Assembly: GCF_000758165.1 (NCBI RefSeq)
Contig: NZ_JNUP01000003.1
Coordinates: 62,001 to 126,000, forward strand
DNA: 64,000 nt
DNA from: Spirochaeta lutea
GTDB taxonomy: Bacteria; Spirochaetota; Spirochaetia; DSM-27196; Salinispiraceae
Direction: 5' to 3'
Part shown: positions 17,670 to 26,287 of the stretch, in pieces
Numbering within the stretch: position 1 is the first letter of the stretch
How the letters are laid out: every line of letters begins with the position of its first letter
Notes under the pieces: model-generated
The model's database searches: none
The model's input: only the letters and a program-made list of their open reading frames with translations
What the model was told of the DNA's origin: nothing
Made by a program: the position numbers and the translations under genes

Positions 17670-19399
17670 GGTGTTATCCTTGCTTGTTCGATCCAATATC
17701 GTAATCTCGGGATATTGTTATGTTCAGGTACCAAGGCAAGAAGCTTTTGATACCATTCTGTAGCGCTTCTATAGTTTTTTGTTATAACGGCAAACCAGGC
17801 ATGGAGATTATACCATTCACCTTGAAGTTCCTGAGAGTTCCCAGCCGTGTACCCCGCTACCTCCATAGGTACGCCAAAGCCTTCAAGGATTTGGCTTGAT
17901 TCCTCAAGGGTAGAATCGACCGCCAGCAACAACCTCAAGAGCGGGAGTCTATACCTTCCCAAACTTGGTGATACCCCTTCTAGGCTATCTATAGCTGAAA
18001 GATACTCATTTTTTTTCATGAGGAGTAGTCCCTCATAGAAGGACACCCAGTCGGGTATGGCATACGGTCGCCGGGCCTTAGTTAAATCTATCAGTAGGGT
18101 TAAACCGGAACGGTCATCATGGGTCCAGAGTAGGTATCCTAATAATCCCCCGATGTCTGGGTTGAAATCTGAATCATTATATAGATTCCAGACTTTAGGG
18201 ATTATGGAAAGATCCGGCGATACCTGATATTGATATAAAACATGTAGTAACCTATGGATGGGATCATGTTCATAGGTTGAGGTAGAGTTCGCCAGGATTT
18301 TTGCCTGCTCTAGCTCCCCCCGCCGTAGGTGATACCACAATAAATCCTTGGTGAGCAGACTACTCCTGGGATAGGTTTGGAGGCCTTTTTCTACTATTTC
18401 GCGAGGTGAGATCGGATGATCACCCATACGCTCAGGATGAGTATCTAACCGCTCAAGTAACAGCCAGTAATAATTATGGTATCCGATCTCGTTCAAATCA
18501 CCCTGAAAAAAGGACTGCTGTAAGATGTGCAAGGCTTCTTGAATTCTGCCCGTGAGAACCAGCAGATCTAATTCTACTTCGTACAGCGGGGTATCTCCGT
18601 TGTTTTTTAGCGACAGATACGCCTCATGGGGAGATAGAGCGTCTCTGGACACGAGGGCGACCATATCAGCCCACTGTTGTTTCGCATCCTGATTTTGGTT
18701 CGCGAAATTTTGATTCTTCCAATATTCCTTACTCCCCTGTAATGCCTCGTGGGCACGGGTTAGATTCCCCCGGGATAGCAGCAGTAACGTTGCATTAAGC
18801 ATATAGCGGATGTCCCGGGTTATAGAAAATGCTTCCAGAAATGTATTAGGATCCGTAAACTGTTGCGGCTGAATGGGAGCGTAGTCAAGATCATCGGCCT
18901 GTTGGAGTAGCTCCCTATCCAATCCCCTCCCTGTCTTCAGGGTTGATTCTATTTTTAACGGAACCCACAGGGGATCCGTAAGTTCTTTGGCGATTTCATA
19001 GGCAAGATCGTCCTTATGTTGCTGCAAATACATGTCTGCTATGAATCCTCTCAGCCTTTGGTTGCCGGGGAATAAGGCTAGGAGCTCTTCAAGATACATC
19101 TGCCAATCTGAAGGAAGGGCTATTTCTTCATACAGGAGACGAAATCGTTTTAATACACCAAGCGCTTCCTGGGCAGTCTGAATGGCTTGAGAGGCAGAAA
19201 GTAAATCCTGCTCTGCCTCCACATACATGCCATCCTCCAAGTGAATATCGAATCGAATTATGGAGAAATCGTAATCATTGTTCTTCCGTATGCCCATTAC
19301 CTGAACAACGATCACAACAAGGACTACGAGGAAAAATAATGCTCCGCTTATAAAAATAAGCCGCTGAACATGTTTTTTTTCCAGGTTCTCCTCTTTCAT
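17666..19399 (-). CDS. Membrane-anchored TPR-like protein, function unknown
   Basis: A 577-residue protein. The N-terminus is charged (KEENLEKKHVQR), followed by one transmembrane helix at about residues 14-35 (LIFISGALFFLVVLVVIVVQ). The rest is helical with TPR-like pairs throughout, ending in EWYQKLLALVPEHNNIPRLRY. It is probably an inner-membrane protein with a large periplasmic helical domain for protein-protein contacts. It sits between nusB and map on the same strand and overlaps map by 4 nt. I recognise no catalytic motif. Confidence 0.6.
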   Translation of the reverse strand: MKEENLEKKHVQRLIFISGALFFLVVLVVIVVQVMGIRKNNDYDFSIIRFDIHLEDGMYVEAEQDLLSASQAIQTAQEALGVLKRFRLLYEEIALPSDWQMYLEELLALFPGNQRLRGFIADMYLQQHKDDLAYEIAKELTDPLWVPLKIESTLKTGRGLDRELLQQADDLDYAPIQPQQFTDPNTFLEAFSITRDIRYMLNATLLLLSRGNLTRAHEALQGSKEYWKNQNFANQNQDAKQQWADMVALVSRDALSPHEAYLSLKNNGDTPLYEVELDLLVLTGRIQEALHILQQSFFQGDLNEIGYHNYYWLLLERLDTHPERMGDHPISPREIVEKGLQTYPRSSLLTKDLLWYHLRRGELEQAKILANSTSTYEHDPIHRLLHVLYQYQVSPDLSIIPKVWNLYNDSDFNPDIGGLLGYLLWTHDDRSGLTLLIDLTKARRPYAIPDWVSFYEGLLLMKKNEYLSAIDSLEGVSPSLGRYRLPLLRLLLAVDSTLEESSQILEGFGVPMEVAGYTAGNSQELQGEWYNLHAWFAVITKNYRSATEWYQKLLALVPEHNNIPRLRYWIEQARITP

Positions 19400-19411
19400 A
19401 CCCAGAGCACC

Positions 19412-19825
19412 TTACAGTTTTTTCTTTTTAGCAATTCCGTCCAGAACCCCGTTCACAAAACGATACGATTCCTCAACGCCATACTCTCGGGCAATTTCAA
19501 CTGCTTCATCAATAGCGACGCTGACAGGTGTTTCTTGATTGAACGTCAGCTCATACACTCCCAGGCGGAGAATGGATAGATCGACCTTATTCACTCGGGA
19601 AAATGGCCAATTATCCAGCTGCCCGCTTATGAGTGCATCTATTGCATTCATATTCTCAAGTACTCCTTGGACCAATAACCGGGGGAAGAATAAATCGCTA
19701 TCCGAATACTTCTCGCGTTGTTCGATCCAAGAGAACTTGAGAAGTTCGTCCAAGGAGGTACGGGTTATTTCCCATTCATACAGGGTCTGAAAAGCAAGAA
19801 TGCGCGACTTCCTTCTTGATATCAT
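19412..19825 (-). CDS. nusB: Transcription antitermination factor NusB
   Basis: A 137-residue all-helical RNA-binding protein. Signatures are RRKSRILAFQTLYEWE at the N-terminus, RVNKVDLSILRLGVYEL in the middle and PVSVAIDEAVEIAREYG plus FVNGVLDGIA at the end. It binds boxA with NusE (S10) in rRNA antitermination. ATG at 19825 is chosen because the N-terminal motif starts there and the upstream frame overlaps the isomerase gene. It begins 7 nt after the isomerase stop. Confidence 0.93.
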   Translation of the reverse strand: MISRRKSRILAFQTLYEWEITRTSLDELLKFSWIEQREKYSDSDLFFPRLLVQGVLENMNAIDALISGQLDNWPFSRVNKVDLSILRLGVYELTFNQETPVSVAIDEAVEIAREYGVEESYRFVNGVLDGIAKKKKL

Positions 19826-19832
19826 GTAATGC

Positions 19833-20882
19833 CTACCAGGATAGGTTTTGAGTGAAGATGCGTACATCCGCCTCATTCCGTAATTCTTCCGTCGTTTTTT
19901 CGATGGCCTCCGCCAACCGTTGCTGTTGCTGTTGTGCACGAATGTACTGGATGATCTGTTGTCGTACTGTTAGATTCTGCCCGGGTACCACCGGGTCATT
20001 CAGAGTAAGCAATTTCGGAGACCGCTTATCCGTAATCCGTAGAATGTGGATACCCACATTGGATGTTAAAACATCACTGAACTCATTTTGGTTTAGCGCA
20101 AATGCTGAGTTTATAAAGGCTTGTCCGAGGACCTGGGTAGTTGATTGCTCATTCTTAGGCAAATACCCGAAATCACCGCCTGATAAACTCGGGTCATCCA
20201 CGGAGCTTTGCATATACCTGTTAAAGGCAGAGTTGCCGCTACTTCTAATCTCACTGTAAATATCTTCCATTCGGGAAAGCGCCTGTTGTTTATCTTGGGA
20301 ATTCATTGACCGGGTATCGATGAACAAATGATCAAATCGAACATAGGCGGGGCTCACAAACTCAGCGGCGTTATCCTCATACACTGATTGAATTTCACTG
20401 GGGGTAGGATTGGTAACCTGTGAGAGGAAGTCCTGGTTTCTTTGAGCGATAAATTTTTCTTGTATGATTCGGCGTTTCAGACGGTCTGTATAATCAGCCC
20501 AAGACATTCCCATTTGTGATTCGATCAGTTGCCTGAACTGAGTATCTGAGATTGCCTGCCCGCCGGCTATCCCTGCTTTCTGCTGCTGAATTGCACCTTG
20601 AATCTCTTCCTGTGCTGCAGTAATACCCTCACGTTCGGCTGCCTGCATGATTAATTCCGTATCTATCTCGCTATTAAGCAGACTAGTTTTTTGTTCCCCG
20701 GAGAGGGTTATCCCAAGTTCCTGTTCTAACAACTCTACCTTTGACTCAAATTGTCTTGCGGTTATAACCGTATTGCTTGTCAACCTAACCGTTGCCAGCG
20801 GCTTATCAAGGCTTTGGGAAAAGATGGGTAATACCACGGTTGCCAAAATAAAGGGGATAAACAGATTCTTAGAATTCTTCAC
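19833..20882 (-). CDS. Periplasmic parvulin-type peptidyl-prolyl isomerase (SurA/PrsA-like)
   Basis: A 349-residue exported protein. The GTG at 20882 has GGAGG 5 nt upstream and gives a proper signal peptide (KNSKNLFIPF...IFSQ). Residues ~30-165 form a SurA-like N-terminal chaperone domain with an ERRI/RRIIQEKFI helix. The parvulin domain covers about 175-280 (YVRFDHLFID, GGDFGYLPK, SNVGIHILRITDKR). A Gln-rich helix closes the protein. It probably assists folding of outer-membrane proteins. It is followed by nusB on the same strand. Confidence 0.85.
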   Translation of the reverse strand: MKNSKNLFIPFILATVVLPIFSQSLDKPLATVRLTSNTVITARQFESKVELLEQELGITLSGEQKTSLLNSEIDTELIMQAAEREGITAAQEEIQGAIQQQKAGIAGGQAISDTQFRQLIESQMGMSWADYTDRLKRRIIQEKFIAQRNQDFLSQVTNPTPSEIQSVYEDNAAEFVSPAYVRFDHLFIDTRSMNSQDKQQALSRMEDIYSEIRSSGNSAFNRYMQSSVDDPSLSGGDFGYLPKNEQSTTQVLGQAFINSAFALNQNEFSDVLTSNVGIHILRITDKRSPKLLTLNDPVVPGQNLTVRQQIIQYIRAQQQQQRLAEAIEKTTEELRNEADVRIFTQNLSW

Positions 20883-20911
20883 AGATTCCTCCACATTGTT
20901 TGATTCAATTT

Positions 20912-21694
20912 TTAAATTCCTAGGCTTTGTTTTAACTTTTTTATTCCGCTCAGGGAATTATCAAGTTTTAATGCTTCTTTAAGATAGTACTGAGCCCGTG
21001 ATCTATCATGTTCTGATGCGTATAGTTCTGATAACTTTTTGAGATAAAACGCATTTTCTTTTGGGCTAATACCCAAGCTAAGTAATTCTTCTATATAATC
21101 GACCTGAGTAGCGAACGAAAGTTTCCCTGATACGGCATTTATCAGGTTCCTCAGACGGACTAACACTTCTTCGAAAAAGTGCTTAAAATAGGGTTTCTCC
21201 AACTCATATTCTGCGATCACCTTGAGAAGATTAAAGGCACTTTCAAAGTTTTCTTCCTGTTCAAATTCCTCAGCTAGGAGAAAGGCACAGTCCATAAAAT
21301 CTTCACGATCTAGATGTTTGGAGAGATCAAAATTTTTTTGCTCCACCAGGGTTTCATAGAGGCGAAGAGCATCTTGCTCACGGTGGTGTAATAGATCAAA
21401 AAATATGAGTTTGGACTGACTTTGATGATCCTGAGTTCGTTCCTTTAAAAATTCACGGTAATCAAAATTAGAAACACCGAAAATCGCACGGTGCTGGGTG
21501 TTATACACCTCCCGCTTGTAGGGATCCATGAGAACTTCATAAGCCTTCAAGAGATCCCGCATACGTTCTAGGGCACCCTCGGAGTTATTGCCTAAATCCG
21601 GGTGAATGTGTTTAGCCCGACGCCTAAAGGCGCGTTTTATTTCGTCACTAGTCGCATCGGAGGAAATCTCGAGAAGCTCATAGTAATTAACCAC
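20912..21694 (-). CDS. DnaJ-domain protein with helical C-terminus
   Basis: A 260-residue protein. The first ~65 residues are a J-domain (YYELLEISSDATSDEIKRAF with the HPD triad in KHIHPDLG). No Gly/Phe-rich or zinc-finger region follows, so this is a type III J-protein rather than DnaJ itself. The remaining ~190 residues are helical and TPR-like, with a final SDHDRSRAQYYLKEALKL-type repeat. It should stimulate a DnaK-type ATPase for a specific client, unknown here. The start is GTG with AAGGAG upstream. Confidence 0.8.
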   Translation of the reverse strand: MVNYYELLEISSDATSDEIKRAFRRRAKHIHPDLGNNSEGALERMRDLLKAYEVLMDPYKREVYNTQHRAIFGVSNFDYREFLKERTQDHQSQSKLIFFDLLHHREQDALRLYETLVEQKNFDLSKHLDREDFMDCAFLLAEEFEQEENFESAFNLLKVIAEYELEKPYFKHFFEEVLVRLRNLINAVSGKLSFATQVDYIEELLSLGISPKENAFYLKKLSELYASEHDRSRAQYYLKEALKLDNSLSGIKKLKQSLGI

Positions 21695-21723
21695 TGACGA
21701 TTTACTCCTTCGTATTAAATGCC

Positions 21724-22134
21724 TTAGATATGAAGCCGCTTCGCAATCTCTTGTGCTTCATCGGGGGAGGAAATTATCTCCGAGTACTTCAAAAACATTC
21801 CTTCACCCTCCATTGCCTTCATTAGCCTTGAGAGAAGCTTTTGTGCAAAAAATGGCTTCTTCTTAATAAACGCAAAGGAACGCTTCCCCACAAGCTGACC
21901 AGAGTTTTTTAGTAGCTCTTTCAGCCGGTTCGGTATTGACGCGTTGAACAATCCATTATTAGCCAATCCCAGGGCGATATAATCAAACCCGGTAAGCTTC
22001 TTTGCCTCATCTATTCGTGCATCAATTACTTCTGTATGTGCACCGGTTTGTTCGAAACCTTTTCCTAATGCATGTGAAATAGCCTTAAGCTTTTCATCTT
22101 GTTTTTCTGAGTAGTAAACAACTGCAACCCTCAT
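21724..22134 (-). CDS. Flavodoxin-fold protein
   Basis: A 136-residue protein opening with RVAVVYYSEKQDEKLKAIS, the first strand, phosphate-loop region and helix of a flavodoxin. FDYIALGLANNGLFNASIP corresponds to the flavodoxin stretch around the second FMN loop. The P-loop (SEKQDEK) lacks the usual Thr/Gly series, so FMN binding is uncertain. An SD (AAGGAG) precedes the ATG. It lies downstream of the secG terminator and so probably has its own promoter or relies on readthrough. Confidence 0.55.
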   Translation of the reverse strand: MRVAVVYYSEKQDEKLKAISHALGKGFEQTGAHTEVIDARIDEAKKLTGFDYIALGLANNGLFNASIPNRLKELLKNSGQLVGKRSFAFIKKKPFFAQKLLSRLMKAMEGEGMFLKYSEIISSPDEAQEIAKRLHI

Positions 22135-22163
22135 TTGTTACTCCTTTATTTGTAAAAACAATC

Positions 22164-22189
22164 GGCTCCAATGTCTGAACATTGGAGCC
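22164..22189 (-). terminator. Rho-independent terminator of secG
   Basis: A perfect 10-bp stem GGCTCCAATG / CATTGGAGCC with a 6-nt loop, followed on the minus strand by GATTGTTTTTAC. It lies 7 nt after the secG stop codon. Confidence 0.85.
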
Positions 22190-22195
22190 TTCATG

Positions 22196-22537
22196 TTATT
22201 CGGCAGAGCCTTGAGAGTTTTCAGCTTCCTGAGATTCATTCCACCATTCAACGGATTGTTCAGCATTTTGTTGACGGGCTGCGGCTTCGACATTCCCAAG
22301 ATCAGGTGTCCTGTTTAGCCACGCCAGTCCTAACGAACTAAGAATAAAAACAAACCCGAGAATGGAGGTTGCTCGGGTTAAAATATTTCCCTTCCGGTTC
22401 CCGATTTGTCCTGAACCTCCACCTCCAAAAATACCGCCGAGTCCTTCTCCTTGTTCATCCTGTACCAGAACAAGAATAACCAAGAGCACTGCGCTTAAGG
22501 CGAAAATTACTAACAGCAAGATGGATAAGATTCCCAT
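22196..22537 (-). CDS. secG: Protein translocase subunit SecG
   Basis: A 113-residue protein with the SecG plan: a first transmembrane helix (ILLLVIFALSAVLLVILVLVQ) ending in the VLVQ motif, then the Gly-rich loop GEGLGGIFGGGGSGQ, a second helix (ATSILGFVFILSSLGLAWL) and an acidic tail. It completes the SecYEG channel in the inner membrane. ATG at 22537 has the SD AAGGAAGGA; the upstream in-frame extension is rejected. Confidence 0.92.
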   Translation of the reverse strand: MGILSILLLVIFALSAVLLVILVLVQDEQGEGLGGIFGGGGSGQIGNRKGNILTRATSILGFVFILSSLGLAWLNRTPDLGNVEAAARQQNAEQSVEWWNESQEAENSQGSAE

Positions 22538-22842
22538 TGATTCCTTCCTTAATATCAAATAATTCATGAAGAATATCATACTTCATGAAGTTAGTCATGG
22601 TGTTCTATTAAAAATAGATACAGCCATTACCCTAAGATAATGGCTGTACTGTGAACTCCAGAAATGTCACATTGCTGTGTGGTGCACAGGTGTGAGAATC
22701 TGCCTCTTCTTATAAAGCTCCATAAACCTTCAGTTTGAAAGAACCATACGCAGTACAAAGCGTACGTACATCATTCTAAAAATGATTTACGTTTCAACCA
22801 GTACTGCCCAAGACAGTTTCATATTACATCTGCAATGGGACC
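22538..22842. other. 305-bp gap between tpiA and secG, no ORF
   Basis: No credible coding region. It contains, in minus-strand order, about 190 nt of unassigned sequence with several short inverted repeats, then the hairpin at 22619-22648, then two copies of the palindrome TTCATGAA (22563-22570 and 22582-22589) just upstream of the secG SD. A weak promoter-like pair (TTCAAA and TTTATA, 17 nt apart) lies at about 22710-22735. The stretch could encode a small RNA ending at the hairpin, or be a long tpiA 3' UTR. Confidence 0.4.
22619..22648 (-). terminator. Hairpin terminator between tpiA and secG
   Basis: A perfect 11-bp stem TACAGCCATTA / TAATGGCTGTA with an 8-nt loop, followed on the minus strand by TCTATTTTTAATAG. 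It is 195 nt beyond the tpiA stop, so it ends either a long 3' UTR or a separate short transcript. Confidence 0.7.
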
Positions 22843-23595
22843 CTATCTATTAAAATTTACGATAGCAGTGAAGTCTTCAACCTTCAACGAGGCTCCTCCA
22901 ACAAGAGCACCATCAATATTTGGCATAGCCATAAGCTCTTTAGCATTCCCCGGCTTTACCGAACCACCATACTGGATAATCAGTTTTTCCGCGGTAGCAG
23001 AGCTATAGGTTTTACCAATGGTTTGCCGAATTACTTGGTGAACAGAATCAGCATCCTGGGGGGTCGCTGTTTTACCGGTACCGATTGCCCAAACTGGTTC
23101 GTAGGCGATCACAACCTTGGCTAACATTTCCTCAGTTACACCTTCTAACCCACTGAGTAGTTGTTGATTTACAACCTCCTCAACCTTACCGGCTTCTCGT
23201 TCTTCCAGGGTTTCGCCTACACAAAGAATTACCTCGAATCCATGTTTCAGGGCGAGTTTGACCTTTGTATTTATAAGCTCATCTGTCTCACCGTAGATTG
23301 CACGCCGTTCGCTGTGACCAAGAATAACTACAGACACACCAAGATCTTTCAGCATGATCGGACTAACCTCTCCGGTATGAGCGCCCTCCTCAGCTGCAGC
23401 CATATTTTGTGCACCGAGAAGAACCGAACTTCCGTGTAGGGCCTTTCCCACAGCATCCAGTGAAGCAAAGCTCGGAGCAACCATTACCTTTTGGCTCGTT
23501 CCCTTCAAGGTTTCTGAAAGCTCCTTAACAAAGGCAGCACCCTCGGTGGGGGTCTTAAACATTTTCCAATTACCAGCAATAAAATAATCTCTCAT
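22843..23595 (-). CDS. tpiA: Triosephosphate isomerase
   Basis: A 250-residue TIM barrel of the usual length. The catalytic residues are in GNWKMFK (Asn, Lys), ILGHSERR (His) and VIAYEPVWAIGTG (Glu), with the phosphate loop IQYGGSVKPGNA. It interconverts DHAP and glyceraldehyde 3-phosphate. It begins 18 nt after pgk on the same strand, so pgk-tpiA is a transcription unit. Confidence 0.97.
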   Translation of the reverse strand: MRDYFIAGNWKMFKTPTEGAAFVKELSETLKGTSQKVMVAPSFASLDAVGKALHGSSVLLGAQNMAAAEEGAHTGEVSPIMLKDLGVSVVILGHSERRAIYGETDELINTKVKLALKHGFEVILCVGETLEEREAGKVEEVVNQQLLSGLEGVTEEMLAKVVIAYEPVWAIGTGKTATPQDADSVHQVIRQTIGKTYSSATAEKLIIQYGGSVKPGNAKELMAMPNIDGALVGGASLKVEDFTAIVNFNR

Positions 23596-23613
23596 ATACC
23601 ATTAATCCTTTTC

Positions 23614-24795
23614 TTATTTTTCAAGTGCTTTGATACCAGGTAGAGTTTTTCCTTCAAGGAATTCCAAACTTGCGCCACCGCCAGTAGATACATGATCCAT
23701 CTTGGATGCCAGATTGAATTTATTTGCAGCGGCAACACTATCTCCTCCGCCTACCACTGTTGTACCTGCACATTCCGCAATAGCATTAGCGATTGCTTTG
23801 GTACCCTCAGCAAAGGAATCGAATTCAAAAACGCCCATTGGACCATTCCAAACCAAGCTCTTTGCCGATGAGATGGCTTCCTTACAGGCTTGGATCGACT
23901 TGGGTCCGATATCCATTCCGATTTTTCCAGCGGGTATATCTACTGAATCTACAACTAACGGCGCAGCTGACTCGCTGAACTCATCTGCAACGACGTGGTC
24001 TACGGGCAACAGGATGGTGACTCCGGCAGCCTCTGCTTTTTTCATAAGCTCCGTGGCGGTGGAGATAAAATCTTCTTCGAGAAGGGAGTTGCCGATCTGG
24101 TGCCCCTGAGCCTTTAAAAAGGTGTAGGTCATTCCACCACCGATAATCAGCGTATCACATTTAGGCAAAAGGCTTTCCAACACACCAATTTTCGTTGACA
24201 CCTTCGCGCCGCCGATTACAGCGACCATTGGCTTCGCAGGGTTGGTAACAATGGGTTCAAAGAAAGTTACCTCTTTTTCAATCAAAAACCCTGCGAAGGC
24301 AGGAAGTTTATGCGCGAGGCCCTCCGTGCTTGCATGGGCCCGATGAGCGGTTCCAAATGCGTCGTTTACATATACGTCCCCAAGTTTGGCAAGATTGGTT
24401 ATGAACTCGGGATCATTCTTCTCTTCACCTTTATAGTAGCGGACATTTTCCAACATGAGAATTTCCCCGGCCTTTAAACCTTGAGCCATAGATTCTACTT
24501 CGGGGCCGACCACGTCATCCGCCATTACCACCGTTTTTCCCATGAGTTCTTCAAGCTTCTTCGCCACTGGTTTTAAACTGAATTCAGGGTTTTTCTCCCC
24601 CTTGGGCCGACCAAGATGGGTCATAATGACCACCGAAGCTCCTGGTTGCTCAAGAATGTATGCAAGTGTGGGAATCGCAGCTTCAATCCTTGTCGCGTCC
24701 GTGACGACACCGTTCTTGATAGGACAGTTAAAATCCACTCGAACCAATACTCTTTTGTTGCTTAAATCTGCTTCACGAATTGTCCGTACAGCCAT
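23614..24795 (-). CDS. pgk: Phosphoglycerate kinase
   Basis: A 393-residue enzyme with VLVRVDFNCPIKNG, MTHLGRPKG, ENVRYYKGEE, VNDAFGTAHRAHAST, and the nucleotide-binding GGGDSVAAANKF and STGGGASLEFLEG. It makes ATP from 1,3-bisphosphoglycerate. ATG at 24795 is chosen for the family-typical N-terminus, with AGGTG upstream. It follows gap but is separated from it by a strong terminator and a 22-bp palindrome, so it probably has its own regulated promoter. Confidence 0.97.
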   Translation of the reverse strand: MAVRTIREADLSNKRVLVRVDFNCPIKNGVVTDATRIEAAIPTLAYILEQPGASVVIMTHLGRPKGEKNPEFSLKPVAKKLEELMGKTVVMADDVVGPEVESMAQGLKAGEILMLENVRYYKGEEKNDPEFITNLAKLGDVYVNDAFGTAHRAHASTEGLAHKLPAFAGFLIEKEVTFFEPIVTNPAKPMVAVIGGAKVSTKIGVLESLLPKCDTLIIGGGMTYTFLKAQGHQIGNSLLEEDFISTATELMKKAEAAGVTILLPVDHVVADEFSESAAPLVVDSVDIPAGKIGMDIGPKSIQACKEAISSAKSLVWNGPMGVFEFDSFAEGTKAIANAIAECAGTTVVGGGDSVAAANKFNLASKMDHVSTGGGASLEFLEGKTLPGIKALEK

Positions 24796-24887
24796 GGTAC
24801 ACCTCACTAAAAATTAATTACGTTTTGATTGGAAGTACAACTCTCTATTTGATTGAGAGGGTTCTACATCCAAGCAAACCAATCCAG

Positions 24888-24909
24888 AGTGTACAACCCT
24901 TTGTACACT
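24888..24909. promoter_or_regulatory. 22-bp palindrome upstream of pgk, candidate operator
   Basis: Perfect 9-bp arms AGTGTACAA / TTGTACACT (minus-strand reading) flank a 4-bp centre. It lies about 95 nt before the pgk ATG and 22 nt after the gap terminator. There is no T-tract and the spacing suits a dimeric helix-turn-helix repressor. No regulator gene is nearby to assign it to. Confidence 0.5.
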
Positions 24910-24930
24910 AAGAAATCTATCAAGAAAAAA

Positions 24931-24952
24931 GCCGGGATACGAATATCCCGGC
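24931..24952 (-). terminator. Rho-independent terminator of gap
   Basis: A perfect 9-bp GC-rich stem GCCGGGATA / TATCCCGGC with a 4-nt loop, followed on the minus strand by TTTTTTCTTG. It lies 13 nt after the gap stop codon. Confidence 0.92.
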
Positions 24953-24964
24953 TCGTGATACTGC

Positions 24965-26287
<1,323 letters not shown>

